In this document: positions 25,331 to 39,875 of the stretch, piece after piece
Layout: each line of letters starts with the position of its first letter
How positions within the stretch are numbered: the first letter of the stretch is position 1
Origin: Psoroptes ovis
Lineage: Eukaryota > Arthropoda > Arachnida > Sarcoptiformes > Psoroptidae
Assembly (NCBI GenBank): GCA_002943765.1
Contig: PQWQ01000013.1
Location: forward strand, 992,001-1,056,000
Direction: 5' to 3'
Length of the DNA: 64,000 nucleotides
Notes under the pieces: generated by a model
Seen by the model: the letters and a program-made list of their open reading frames with translations, nothing else
Told to the model about the DNA's origin: nothing
Database searches by the model: none
Made by a program: the position numbers and the translations under genes

Positions 25331-28100
25331 TTTGTGTATTTCTGATTAACATATTTGCCAAAATATTGAAAAAAAACAGAAAAACAAACAAGTACACACT
25401 GACAAACTAACATATTTATACGAATCAACATTTGATAATGATAAAATGATAAAAAAATGGAATGAAATAAAATCAATTATCAATGCTTATGTAAATATAG
25501 ACCAAAATATTTGTTCCTATTTTTTTGCTTGATTGATAATTATTGATCGATTTATTTGGTTTTCGATTGGTTCTCATGGAAATTTTCTTTCAATTCAAAT
25601 TCATTTGATTTCTTGTTTGTTTGCTCTAACAATTGTCATAGGTTTTTTCTTTTGTGGTTAGATTTGCTTTGTCGACAAACACAAAACGCAAATAGAAACA
25701 TACAGATTGTCATCGATTGTTTGTGATTAAAAATATTGAATGTATGTTTGTGTGATAAATTTTCGATTAAACACTTATCGATTGAAAGTCTAGTTTTGAT
25801 TATTAATTCTAGATTAAATGCGTTGCAGTTTTTGATAAAAGCTAAATCAAAAAAGAGAATCTGTTTCACAAATGTTGAAAATCATCAGCATCAAACGACA
25901 ATTATATTATTGGCCAAACATAGCGGTAATTGTTTTGACAATTTTTCGGCGATTGGAATTTGACCGATTTCAAAAAGGAAAAAATAATGATTTTTTTTTG
26001 TTCATTTTTTGTTTCATTTTTATATCTCAATATACAAATACAATATTGGTCACAAACATGTGTGCAAATTTATACACATCCAAGTTCATCAGTTGTTTAC
26101 TTTTAGGTCAGATCACATTATCTTTGTGTGTTAAAATGTATTTATATCTGTTTTTTGTTTATTTATTTAGAGATTTTTGTTTTGTCAAAATTCTTCAAAT
26201 TACATTTGAACATTTTTCCCAATATCATAACAGATATTACTTTTTAATTGTTTTATTTGTTTTGTAAGCAAAGAAAAAAAAAATGCATTCAAATGGCCTA
26301 GAAAACATTTCGAAATTGTAAAACAAAAATTAATTAGCTAAATACTTGAAATTAAATTACGATTCGTCGAATAGAAAACAATTAACATAATGATATTTTA
26401 TTTGAAAATAAAATATTGAGATTGATTTGTATTTTTTTTTCGATGATATTTCGCATGATTTGCTGATGAATGAATCAACAGTGATAGGGTGGATATTGAC
26501 ATTTTTTTTTGTTTCTCCCGTCATTCGACCATTAAACAATTTAAATGAATTCCAATGAAAATAAATAAACAAATTTCAATGAAAAATCTTATTTTCTTTT
26601 GGTGAATTCATAACAAAATTACAGTAAAAATGATAAAAATTTGAAAAAAATATTCAAAAGCTAAACAATAATAATAATCATCATCATGATCGATTGATTC
26701 AAGCAAGAAATTGCCAAAAATCATTCCAAAATAATGGATATAATTATACACAAACAAACACATCGAAAGTCAAATTACGAAAATATCAATAGAAAATATG
26801 GTTTTAAATGATCAATTTCTGAGTAAAATAATAATTTAAATAAGAAAACTATCTGACACTATTTGTGGTTCAATCGAATCAATTCTATTTGCATTAGTTT
26901 TCATTTGAAAAAAATTATTTTGTCCGAAATGAAATCAACCATTAAGCTAGTTGGCATTTGAAATTTTGAGTTTGAAATTGATCTTGTGTCTTCATGCTCA
27001 TATGCAATTCCATCACTATTCATACAATTATTCACTCATTCATTCATTTCACAATTTAATCAATTCCGAGAAAATTATTCAAACCAGTCCGTACAATTTA
27101 TTGTTTTGAAGCAAATGAATGGATAAATGAATGAACCATTGTTTTATTTATTTCATCTTTTTTTCTCAAATTTTTATTATTATTCATCATTGTTTTCGAT
27201 TCATGTCAATTATTTTCACAAATTAAAATAAAAAACAACAAACAATAAAATGTAATGAATATAAAGAGTATTACTTTGCGAAAAATAATAATAATAATGA
27301 TGATGATATTGACCATAATTAACAATCTCGATTTCATTTCTTAGAGATCATCGTTCATGTGTATTGGCGAAAATAAAACAAGAAAAAACAATTGAATATT
27401 TCCATGTGATCATCATTATTATTGAACAAATTATTATTTATTCATACATATTCAAACAATTCTCGATTTTGAACGATTTTTTGTTTTGGCGAGTAATAAT
27501 AATTTGAATCGGAAGCCACTCTCGTAAAGGTACGAAGAAAAATGTAAGAATTGAATTTTTGAAATAAATATTTTTATGAATAAAAATTTCTTGGGCGTAT
27601 TATTATCATCATTTTTTTTTTTTTTTTTGAATGAAATGTCGGCGAATTTCAATCAAAGATCAAAATATATTGAATGAATCGAAAATAATTTGCCCAAACC
27701 ATTTGATTTCATCCAAAATTATGCGAAAAAATCAATGAATCATGTTTAAGCACGCGTTTACTAGAGGTAAATTCAATTCTAAATTCAATTGATCAGATAA
27801 TGTATGACGGATAAAAATGATAATGATGATGATGATGAGTGTAATGGCGATTCGTGACTATACTTATTAATGGTTTTTTCTCCACTCCACTCGTTGCAAC
27901 AATAGAGTAACAATGTGAATATCATTTGTTATCATGATCATTTTTTAGTATAAAATTTGTCATTTTGACCAGTATTTTTTTTTTCTTGAATTCAGTTTTC
28001 ATTTATATTATTCAATCATTTTGACAGTAAATCCATTAAATGTTAATACATCAAAAATCATGTATTTATTACTACCGTAATACTATTATTATTAATGATT

Positions 28101-28126
28101 ATGATGATGATGATGATGATGATGAT
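28101..28126. repeat. (ATG)n microsatellite
   Basis: About eight and a half ATG units in noncoding DNA. ATG/ATC triplet tracts are common across the window, and in the coding exons the same triplets give His/Asp/Met runs. Confidence 0.85.
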
Positions 28127-29434
28127 AGTATAAATTTTGAAGTTTTTTTCGAAGAAAAAGATAATTTAATAAATGAAAACATCATTAAATAATGACAAAC
28201 AACGAAAAAAATGAGAAGAATCTCACGTGTGTCATATAATAATAATAATGATAATAATGGAATCTATAGCTGTTGTCTGATTGTACTCATCCAACGATGA
28301 AAATGATGCAAGAAAAAATATGAAAAAAAAAACAAAATCCACCAAATGTTCTCATTCTCAAATGATCATCATATACTGAAGAAATTTTGATCATTATTAT
28401 TATTATTATTATTTACAAGATGTTGTTGATGATAATGATCATCGTCATCATCATCATCAAAGAACAATGACAAAAAGACAAAGCAAAAAAAGAAACATGA
28501 TAAAATGCAACGAGTTTTTTGAGAAAAAGAAAATTTTTATTATCATCATTATCATCTAAGGCGCCTATATTTATTATCATTATTATTGTTATCATCATCA
28601 TCATCAAAGATGAATTCGAATGATGATAAAATTTTCTTTTTCCATCTCGTTTGTGATTTATTTAAACGAAAAATCACAATTCAATTGTCTTCGTGTCGTT
28701 ATATTTAATCATCATCATCATTACACAGTGTTCTATTGTTATTTTATTTGTGGCATTTAATGATGATTCGCTATCATTGTTTAACATGAAAATGAACATT
28801 TTTATTGATAAGTATATGAATGATCATAACAATGACAAATTCTCTCTCTGTCTGTGTCTGTTTTTTTGATAAATTTCAAGTTGCTACCTGTGTTTATGTC
28901 TCGTTATTATTATCAATGATATCATTATTTCAAATTGATAATGATGTTTTTTTCATTTTCAACGTGAATCTTACAAAATGTTTTTTTTTTGTTTTCCAAT
29001 TCAAATCGATTCAAAGGAAAATAAGAAAACAATAAAAGAAAATATAGGATTTATTTACAAGTGTATATCTGTATTGTTGTCTGTGTGAGTAACAACTGAA
29101 ATCTATTGTTATTTTATTGCAAATAATTATGTCAAATGAACATAAATAAATTATGAAATTTTTTTTTATTTATTTCATTACTCAAAATGTTAAGTAATTG
29201 TATTGTTTTTCAAAATATTATATAGTAGTTCATCATATGTATCATTAAAAAAACTAGTAAAAAATAAAGGTGGACAATCATCATCATCATAATCATTAGC
29301 AAAAATAAATGATAAATGATGTTTTTGAGAAGGAAAAAACGGGTCAATTCATTATTCATGATGATAATGATGACGAAGTTGTTGTTGTTGATCAAAACAT
29401 TAATAGAAAACAATAGATATTTGTTTGATTGTGC

Positions 29435-29462
<28 letters not shown>
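29435..29462. repeat. (CA)14 microsatellite
   Basis: Fourteen uninterrupted CA units, followed by GACACAAACA. The cysteine/valine-rich open frame on the opposite strand here is only this repeat translated. Confidence 0.9.
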
Positions 29463-29467
<5 letters not shown>

Positions 29468-31378
29468 AAACATTCACATATCGAAAACAATTGTAAAATT
29501 TTGGATCATCATTATCTACATGACAGTAATTTGAAAATACAAAAAATAATAGAATGAATTAATTAAAATTGAATGGATAAAATAAAATAAAATAAATGAA
29601 ATAAAAAATTTAACGACATTTTCTGGTCAGATTCAAATTAGAAAAAAAGAAATGATTCCAAGGGAATTTAAAATTACGCTCGTCAAGTTGTTGTGATTTA
29701 TGAAACTTGAAAAGCTAATGAAATTTCAAAAATATCATTCATTCAAATCATTTATCCATTTATCCATCCATCATTGATTGTTTTGTTTTGATCTTTACAT
29801 TTCATTTTTGTATAAATTATTCATTTCGAATTAAATGTAATGAATCAAATAATAATAAATAGTAGGGACTATGACTCGAAGAATAATCAAAGATTTTAAT
29901 TTCAAAAAATGATTTAAATGGTAACAAATAAATGATAATAATAAAACAACAACACTGCTAGTAATTCAACTAGTGATATTTGAATGAAGATGATAGAATC
30001 TATTTGAAATCAAGAATTGATTGGATGAAGTAAGAAGTAAAAATGTTTCTTATCTGAAGAGGCATTAAACTTGTATCTGGAATTTGTATTTATGAAGAAA
30101 ATTCATAAAAAAATCACACCAAATCAATACATGTAAATATTTATGGCATTTATGTACAAAACACATAATCATTTGTCTGGAATGATAAATGATGAAAATC
30201 ATTTGAAAACTTTCGAAAATATCTATAAATGAAGCGCATTTTTTTCGAAAAATATAAAACATCTTCATTTAAAAGCAAGTAAGCACTAAAGATGACGACA
30301 AGATGTCGAATTGTTAATTGAAAAATAAATGTAAAGAAAATAACTGACCATATATTTGTCCATCGATTCAATTACATAAATATGTACATTTCAAAGAATC
30401 CTTAAACATTTCATTATTCAATAAAATGTTATAGTTTTTCCCATTATTATTATTATCTACATTCGCTAGATATCAGAAAAGTTGATAAATTTTGATAATT
30501 GAATAGTTGATAGAACCTCTATTGAAAATCAAGCATCATTTGCTCTTGTATTTGATGCCATTAACCATTTAAATGGCAAAAAAGGTACTTGTTACTTCGA
30601 GCAATTGAAGATTACAAATCAGAGCAATAAAAATTTCAAAAAAATATTCTTAAAATCTAAGATGTTGGGAGTTGTTTGTATTCTATGTATGCGTTCATTG
30701 CTCGAAATTATCAAATATTTTGATCAATTAATTCATAATTATAAACACATTTTGCATATGAAAATAATGGCGACGAAAATTTCCTTTTATATCTAAGATG
30801 TTTTGCTAAACAAATTTTCTGCTTAAATTGAAAATTGTCATATCAAATGTGTTTTGTGAGATTATTGTTGCTTTTAGTTTGTATATTCAACAGTAGCATT
30901 ACAAACAAACAGTGTTTGTCAATTGTCGATGATGTTGATGATGAAGCTGCTTCAAATATTATTATCGATGTCATTATTATTATTATTAATATATTGAAAA
31001 GTGAAAATTTATCAATTTCTTGTTTATTTACAAGTGTCAGTGTGTCTGTGCATGTGTGTAAGTATAAATTTATTGATTTGATAACATCAATAATAATTCT
31101 TTCATCTTTTCATCAATATTTACTTAATTGTATTGAACATTTGCATGTATATTTTCGTTAAGATGAAGATGATGATGATGAATATAGGATCTATTTCATT
31201 TCGAGATTATTAGCAAAGATACATACGAGTCTTGAAATTAGCTTGAAATCCAAATTAAAAGTCAAAAATGAAAAATCTTTTTTTTTCAAATCAAATCCAT
31301 GCAAATTGATCACCTGTGAACACATTTAAATCAGAAAAAGAAAAAAATCACAAATAATTTGTATCAAATCAAATCAAT

Positions 31379-31381
<3 letters not shown>

Positions 31382-31412
<31 letters not shown>
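31382..31412. repeat. T31 homopolymer
   Basis: 31 consecutive T, the longest homopolymer I found. ATCAATTGAT lies directly at its left edge (31373-31382) and again at 31476-31485, which would fit a short minus-strand retroposed fragment with a poly(A) tail. The case is weak in DNA this AT-rich. Confidence 0.8.
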
Positions 31413-31413
<1 letters not shown>

Positions 31414-34400
31414 ATTATTTAAATTTGAAATTCAAAAATTCAAAAACAACGAAAAAAAATCAAATTCAAATTTATATCAATTGATGATGATTGGCAAATA
31501 ATTTTTCATGAATATTTGAAGTACAAAAAAGAAGAAGAAAAAAATTCAAAATTCAAGCTGAGAACTGTTTGACACTTGTTGCGCTTATGCTTGTTGTTTA
31601 TTATTAATAAAACTTGATAATTCATTCGGCAATTCGAAATTTATGAAAATACGAACTACGATGATTATGATGATGACTGTCAATTGCTTAGTCGAAATGT
31701 TTGACAGTTCTGTTGGTAAAATGATCGAAAAAAATATTGATTTCAATTTATGAATTTTCAGTATTATTTATATTTATTATCCAAATCAATATCTAGATCC
31801 TGTGGTGTGAGATTTTTTTGCGTTTTTCGTTTGAATGTCCGATTCTCATTCATTTTCATATGAATATCATTTTATCTACTTCTTATCATTAAAATATGAC
31901 AACAATTGTTTTTCAAATCATCAAATAATGATGAATATGTATCATGGAAAGAAAATTTTACGAAAAAAAATTCAAAGATTTAAATCCTCAGCATTTTATA
32001 TTGCACATACACATACACACAAACGGACAATCGTACTCAACAATTCATAAAACTTATTTGTCATTTGACAAACATCAAACATCTATGAATATAAAGCGTA
32101 TTCATACACATTTCAAATGAATGAATGAAAGCACACAAACTTAGATACACAGCTTCGGACCAATTTCACACAACTTATACGATGAATATGAATACAAATA
32201 TCAATTCCGTATGTATAAAATAAAATATGAATTGCAGGTATTGATCACAAATCTTTGATTTTTCTTTTTCTTTTTTCAAAGATGAAATCATGAGAAATTT
32301 TCAAATCTCAGCAAGTGAAAATATTAGTATTGCCACCAACATTAACTTTAAAAAATACATTTCATCTTTCAAAGAAAGAAAAAATGATATGAAACAATCA
32401 TCATCATCATTTCATCTTTTTTTTGGAAATAAAATTAAAATTATGATCGACAACAACAGAAAAAAATAAAATAAATTTCCAAATTCACATGGCAATTATC
32501 ATAAATTTTTTCATTTTTCCCCGATTCGATTTTCATTGTTCGTTTATCATTTAAACATTTTTCCAGCATTTCCACTATTTTGGCACACAAATAAGAAATG
32601 GAAATGAAGAAAAAAAATCAAATTCACAAATCAAATTTTTTTTTGAATTTATTTCGATGATAAGTTTCGCACTTCTTCAGGGTTTATATTTGGCAACCGG
32701 CGTTCTAGTGCCATGATTTTTATGATTATTATTATTATTTCACAAATCTTCCACAAAAGCTTCTCTTGGAACATTTTCGATATTCTTTGATTGATTTTCT
32801 GCCTCTCGCTCTGGTCATTGTTATCACACCGACCAAGCAGTGTGAACAATCAATAATTTGTTTAGCGAATTAAATGAAATAAATTGGAAAATTCATGTAA
32901 AATTTTTTATACAAACATTTGGCTATCAATAAATGAATTATGGAATTTTTCATTAGTGCCACTTGTTTACTAGAAAAACTGGAATTTGAAAAAAAGACTC
33001 ATTTCACATATTTTTCATTTTTTTTTAAATGAAGGAATTTTTTCAATGCTTTGTTTTTCAACAGAAAAAAAATCTCGACGATTAACACCTAAGATAAATG
33101 ATTACACTATGGAAATTTTTTTATATTCTCCTTTTACTTCATGAATTTCAATTATCTTTCTTCACAATTACACATAGAAGGATCAGATTACATTCATTTA
33201 ATTTTTTTTTTTTGAAATTTTCTCAAAAATTTCATTAAATCAAAATTAACAAATCATCAAAAAACAAATGATAATCATCATATTGAAAATATTTCAATAT
33301 TTCACATTTATTTATAATCAAACGTGTTTACACGTGACCTTTTATTTTCGCATTTCAATGCTGTTGCGTCGTATGCATTTGTGATGAATTTTTTATGTTT
33401 TTTTGATAATAAAGAAATTATCAGAAAATTTAATTATTTTAAATTATTCATCTTCAATATTTTGCTTGATTTAATGGCTTTTTTTGCTTATTCTCCATCT
33501 TTTACACTCAAACAAATGGATTATTATTGCAGTAAAAATGAAATCAAAATTCAAGTGAAAATTTTTTTCTTCTCCGATAAATTAATCGGATTGAAATAAA
33601 AATGTTATCGATGTTATGTTATGATCATGATCATCCATGATGATTTTTGAATTGGTATTGTATTAAACGATGAAAAACGATTTCAAATCGAAAAAAATTG
33701 CTCGAAAAAAAATTGTTCCTCACTTCAAGTATCAACAACAACAAGGATTATAATATGGATTAGCTAATTTTAATGACGAATTTATTATTATCATTATCAT
33801 CATTTTAAATGATAATAAAATTTTCATACCATTTTTCTTGTTATTCAATGATAAAATAATTTAAGAAAAATGACAACCAAATATTGAAATAAAAAAAAAA
33901 CTAAAATAATATTATTTCAATTTTAAAATGATTTTCAATGAGATATACAACGATTCACAAGTGATTTACTGTTGGTTTACCATCTTTACTTTTTTTATTT
34001 CCAATTTGATATTTGAAATTTTTCCCGCAACTTGGATTCAGAATAAAATCGAACAGAAAAATTAAAACATTCAAGTATTTTGTCTTTTTTGTGGCTTGTG
34101 ATGTATTTTCCTTAAAGATTATTATTATTATTATTACTACGAGGATAATGATCATGATGATGATGATGATGTTTAAACGATAATTCTAATGAAATAATAA
34201 TCATTAAACGATAGGAATCATTATGTGACCTTTATTTTCCATTGAAAATGATGACCTGTTGACATTTCAACTAACAACAACAAGCTAACAGCTAAAAAAC
34301 TTGATGATAATAATAATTTTTTTTTTTGCTTTTTTCATTTTGACATTTTCATACCTTTATTAATTTTATACTTATTTTCAAAATATGACTATGACCATCA

Positions 34401-34487
34401 CCATCATCATCATCATCATAATCATTAATTTTTTGAGGTGAAAAATATCTTAAATCAATTTGATTTTCAATAGCTTATGGTGATGGT

Positions 34488-34504
34488 TGGTGGTGGTGGT
34501 GGTG
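34488..34504. repeat. (TGG)n microsatellite
   Basis: Short TGG repeat, followed by two copies of TGATCAGT. Noncoding. Confidence 0.8.
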
Positions 34505-37500
34505 TTTTGATCAGTGTTCTGATCAGTCTTAATGTTCAATGAATGCTTAGGTTTGTTTGTTCGTGTGTGTTTATTGTCGTCGTCGTTGTTGTTGGTCGTT
34601 GATTGCATAAATTGACAATTTTATGGACCAATTTTTTTTTCTTTAGTTTGAAAATCAGAAAAAAATCATTATTTTCATTATTATTATTAGATTCTTGAAA
34701 GTGAAGCAAAAGATTTATAGATTGTAACAAATAATCAACAGCAGCGAATAGCAATATCGACAACAAAAAATGACAAGTAAATTCAGAAAAGTTATTGATT
34801 TTATTTTCAGAATAAAATGAACATGAACAAAAGAAGCCATATACACAAAATGGTCACTCCGTTAATTCATTTTGTCATTATATAATATGGTTTTTCATCT
34901 GAAAACATTAAAATAAGAAAAAAAAAAATTGCAATTAAAATTTTGAATGTACAAATAGTAAAATAATAAACATAAGAAAATTTAAATTCAAAAAAAGACC
35001 ATGAAATTTTAATTTATTTTCAATTCATTTCAAATTTTATTTATATTGATTTTTTTTCTCGATCGAAAGAGATTGGTTGGTGGTCAAAAAAAAAAAAAAA
35101 ATTAAATCAAAAAGTAAAATATATCATCAATTCAATTTTTGTCGATGAATTTAAATTATTGAATGGGTTTTGCTCATTAATTTCAATAGATTTTTCTTCA
35201 ATATTTTCAATTCATTTCATTCATTTATTCATTCTTGTGTCATAATATTTTCATTTTCTCTTATATCAATGAATGAATGAATGGATGAATTGTATTGGTT
35301 TTGATTTTTTTTGTCCTTTTTTTAATTTTAAATTCAGAGTTCATTTTATTTGATTTTTAGTTGATTAGTTTACATTTGACAATAGAAATTTTTCACCTCT
35401 TGATCAAATATTAAAATTTTCAATAATAACTCAAGTCTAGACACACGGCAGTTGGTTGGTTAGTGTATGACTAAGAAGAATCAATGCCTAACCTTAAGAA
35501 TGTTTATTAATGAAATTAACCAGTTAAATATTAAAAAAAAGTGTAATAATAATAAATTTTGGTAAAATACCACAAGCAAACAAGCGAATGAACAAGCGCA
35601 ACAAGTAAATATAACAATAAGCGCGACAATATTTGAAATGGGAAAAAAATAACACTGGAAGCAAAATAGAAAAAATTAATTAGAAATATATTTGATAGAA
35701 GAGAAAGGAATGAAAAATCGCGAAAATTTTCATCATTCCATAAGGTGTCGAAAGAATGGAATTTCATGTCAAACAAAAAAAATTCACATAGATATAAACA
35801 AATGAACAACATACCAGGAGAAAAAAATGTATCAATGTCAATCACAATTGTAAACAATTGGTAAATTTCTTATTTGACAAGTTTTTGATTTGCTTCACAA
35901 TAATAATAATTGTTATTATTGACACTTTGACCTTTGAATCATGTGGTCAATGGATATTTTTTTTAACCACTTTTTGAATCGCTAAATGTTGTACAGTTGA
36001 ACACAAAAAAAGCACTTGAAATATTCTGAGAAATAATAAAGAAAAGAAGAAGAAATTTATTGTATTTTCTACCTCGAATATCACCAAAGAAAAAAAATGA
36101 AAACAAATGTAAATGTTTTGAATAAATTTTCAGCTTATTATTATTGTTGTTGTCTCGACATTACACCATTTCGATACAAACAATTGTTTACGGTCAACAA
36201 AAGATTAATTTTAAGAAGAAGAATAGCAAGAAAAAAAATTGTCACTTTTTGTATATCATGAACAATGAATAAAATTCAATTGATTTCGTATTTATATGTG
36301 TGGCGCCATACAATTATCATATTTTCAATAATGAAATTAATAAAAAAAAATAAAATTGATCAAAATACAACAAAACATCAATTATTTTTGGTATTGATGT
36401 CATGATAAAGTCTAAAAATCATGAAATTCGTCTTTTGTGAATATCCCCCAAAAAACCGTTGAAATATTGCAATGTTAAAAATTAACATTGCATCAGGCAT
36501 TCCAATTCTGAGAATCAACTACCACACAAGGTAGAAAAAAATATAAAATTAACAAAATAATTGAAAATAAAATAAGATTAAATAAAAATTATTAAAACAA
36601 AATTTAAAATTGTGTTTTTTATGATATTGATTTTAATTTCGTCTTGAAATCTCGAAAGTCAAGGGCAAAAAAATATGATATTCGTGCTTAAAAATTCTGT
36701 TTTGACAGAAAATAAATTTAATTCAATTCTGAAAAATTCAATCAGATCATTAATCATTCCAAAAAGGTATTGCAAACAAACGATTCATTTTTCACAGTGT
36801 GTTCAAGGGGTCTAGACGACAACAACAACTCCAACAACAACGAAAACAACCACAACAAAACAATAAAAGAAATTTTTTGCCTTTTGAAACTATTTTTCCA
36901 ATCAAATTTAAATAAATTTAAACTAATGTGACAATTGTTTGACAATCGTCAATGAATGGCAAATACCTACCACATTGTTTTGATTTGATTATTTGGAATA
37001 ATTTGGGACCGAAAAAAAAATTTAATTGCTTCAAATATATCTCATTGAAAATTTAACACGCTCTTTTATACCCACACCTCAAACAATTCATGATTAATTT
37101 GATTTTTTTTTCATTTCACCAGTCTAAAATATTCAAATAATATTCTTGAAGGAAGTCATTTAAAACAAGAACAATGAAGAACAAAGATTTTTTCCAGTTA
37201 TTATTCGAATGATAGATACCACCAAGTGGGGTTAGTGTTGTTGTTGTTGCTGTTATTCGAGAAAATGTTTTGAATCATTTGAATTTGTTTAATGAGACAC
37301 AGAAAGAAAAATAAACAATTTATTCAATGAAAAATGAAAAAACAACAACATAATGCAACAAATAACTAAGTGGAAGTAATTATTTTATGGTAATTATCGT
37401 TTAAGGGTTGAAAAAAATGTTTATCGAGAATGAAGGGGGAAAAGATTTATGCAACTTGTTGCATTCATTTCGCTTGTAATCTACGACAGCACACATATAT

Positions 37501-37547
37501 TTTTTCTCGTATGTGACAAGTAATCGAAATCAAATCGATCATCACCA

Positions 37548-37564
37548 TTTTTTTTTTTTTTTTT
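37548..37564. repeat. T17 homopolymer
   Basis: Run of 17 T in noncoding DNA, followed by CGTTCGAGG. Confidence 0.8.
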
Positions 37565-38636
37565 CGTTCGAGGATTCTCTAGAGAGAAAATGTGGAATGT
37601 AAACTGAGAAAAATCTGAAAAATAAAACAAAAAAAATGATCAATGAGGAGTTCAACTTTTGAAAAATCGCACTTGAAATTGTGAAATTTTTTTCTTGGCT
37701 TTATTTTGATTGATGACCATTTTATGATCTACAGCAACAAATGACATGAACAATTTTTTTTCGCTATAAAAAAAACGATAATCTTATGCTTCGAATAATG
37801 ATATACGAAAAGATCATCATCATGATCATCAGAATCATTATTACTATTTCTCAAAATGATTACTGATTATACACTGATTATTATTTGATTTCGCTCCTCT
37901 CCGATTGTTGCATATGTGGTGTTGTTTCATATGACCAACAACCATCCATTTAATCGATGACCATTCGAAATTGATAATGGTAAAAATGTGAAATAAAAAA
38001 TGTATGAAACAAACTAATTCATTATTCATCATCATCATTAATATGAATGATTATGATTATGAATATGATGATGACGATCATCATCATAATCATCATTCAC
38101 AAATGAATTTCATGTATTTTCATATTTTCAATCGAATCATTTTCAGCAGTGTATTCGATTCTCGATTCGATAATCATTACCTGCTGGTTATTGAACAAAA
38201 TATGTGAAAGTTTTATCAAAAATTTGAAATTAATAATCATAGAAAAATAAAAAAAAAGAAGATAAATGACACGGTGATGATGTATGTCGTACAAATACAT
38301 ATTTTTTTGCCTATGGATTTAATATCTGGACATTCTGGACGTATACATATCATTTAGAATTGAAGATATTGAATAAAAAATATTAATACATTTCACATTT
38401 ATTCAATCAAAAAATATGAAAATATGAAAAAATTCTTTAAATTTTCAATCTTCATTTAATTTAATGATTTGTCACTGATGCACAAACAACGATAGACTCA
38501 CAAAACACTCACACAAACAGGTATTATAAGTCAAGGATTATGTCATTTATTCACAATTTTGTTTCGCATCTACAAGTGTGCATGTATGCTCGCTCTGATA
38601 ATTATTTAATCTGTAAAATTTAACACGCTTCATCTT

Positions 38637-38655
38637 CATCATCATCATCATCATC
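38637..38655. repeat. (CAT)n microsatellite
   Basis: Six CAT units about 1.2 kb upstream of the acid phosphatase. Noncoding. Confidence 0.8.
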
Positions 38656-39794
38656 TATGATGATTATCATCCTTAATCATTACTTGTCATCATCATGGAT
38701 TTTCACTTGTTTGGCGATGAATTTTTCATGATTTTTTTCACAAAAAAAAAATTATTTATTTATTATCATTTCCTTCATTAAGAAAATGCATCAATCTGTT
38801 TTAATGCGTTCAATTATCATTTTTTAATAATCATAATTATCATTTTTAATCATTATTATTAATCAAAATTCAATGATTATTCGATGATTCGAATGATTTA
38901 CAATTTAAATGAGCTAAATATTTTCTGAGATGGAAAAAAATTACATTGTATTAGTCTTTATTTTATTTCAATTTATTGCAATTTCATTTTTTCGCAATCA
39001 TAATTATGATTAATTAATGAATCATTATTTTATTTCACTTTGATTTTTATAATTGAAATAGATTTTAAAATGATAGAAAATAATTATCATTTTTATCATT
39101 CATTTCGAATATTTCGCGCATATCATCATCATTTATTTTTTTGGAATGAATGAATGAATGAATCAAATAAATCATTTCAAAAAAATTTAAAATTGAAAAA
39201 AATTGAAAATCATCAACACTTTTATCAAAGTTTAAATTTCAGATTTTGAAAGAATTAGAAATAAGAAAAATTTGATAAAATAAAATATTTGAAATATTTC
39301 ATTCATTTTCACTAAGATGATATCATAGATATAATCAGTTTTAATGTGTTTATTTCACATATTTTTCATTGAAATTTTTGCGAAAAAAAAATTTTCAATG
39401 TAAAAATTTGAATCAATTCATATTTTTTCATTCGCAAAAATAAATTATCAATTTTTAGAAAATTAATTTATGATAATTTTTGGTAGTTTTTTTCGTTTGC
39501 TCCTTGCTTTGATTTATTCATTTCTGCCTTTTTCTCAATGAATCTGAACACACCATAAATTTATGGAATTAATCAATTATCTATGACAGATTAGTAATGG
39601 CCATTTTTTGATGAATATCAATGATTTATTCATATATTTTTTCCTAAATAAATATAATTTTCAAAATTAAAATTTTTACATTTTTCTAAAAAAATTTGAA
39701 ATTGAAAAAATAGAAAATTTGGTGAATTTTTCGCCATCTATTGCTAGAGTTTTGAATGTGATTATAAAATTGAATTTTGAAATTGTTTTTTGAG

Positions 39795-39802
39795 TATAAA
39801 AA
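39795..39802 (+). promoter_or_regulatory. Candidate TATA box of the acid phosphatase gene
   Basis: TATAAAAA lies 74 bp before the ATG, which would place transcription start near 39825. A minimal ATG-AAC-TAA frame at 39818-39826 would fall at or just before that start and so would probably not be in the mRNA. Confidence 0.45.
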
Positions 39803-39875
39803 TTCATTTTTGGTACAATGAACTAAATTTTAGTTTTTAATTAAGATTTTAATATAATAATTATTTTCTATCTTA

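Larger units (their letters stand above)
14458..39794. other. 25-kb gene desert between Tbx20 and the acid phosphatase
   Basis: I see no gene I can support on either strand. The open frames are short, rich in Phe/Ile/Lys/Asn, and explained by A/T runs or by ATC/ATG and CA/GT repeats. The interval contains microsatellites, homopolymers, a 16-bp-arm hairpin (23602-23647), a paired ATCGATTAAT motif (25019-25041), and a T31 tract flanked by short direct repeats (31373-31485). Upstream exons and cis-regulatory DNA of the minus-strand T-box gene are the most likely unseen content. This is inference. Confidence 0.6.

Noticed and set aside
28101..28126. Direct repeats as a possible CRISPR array or satellite
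   Set aside because: It is a simple trinucleotide repeat with no spacers, in an animal genome.
29210..29534. ORFs on both strands around the CA/GT repeat
   Set aside because: Their length comes from the stop-free dinucleotide repeat; the rest is Ile/Met/Asn filler.
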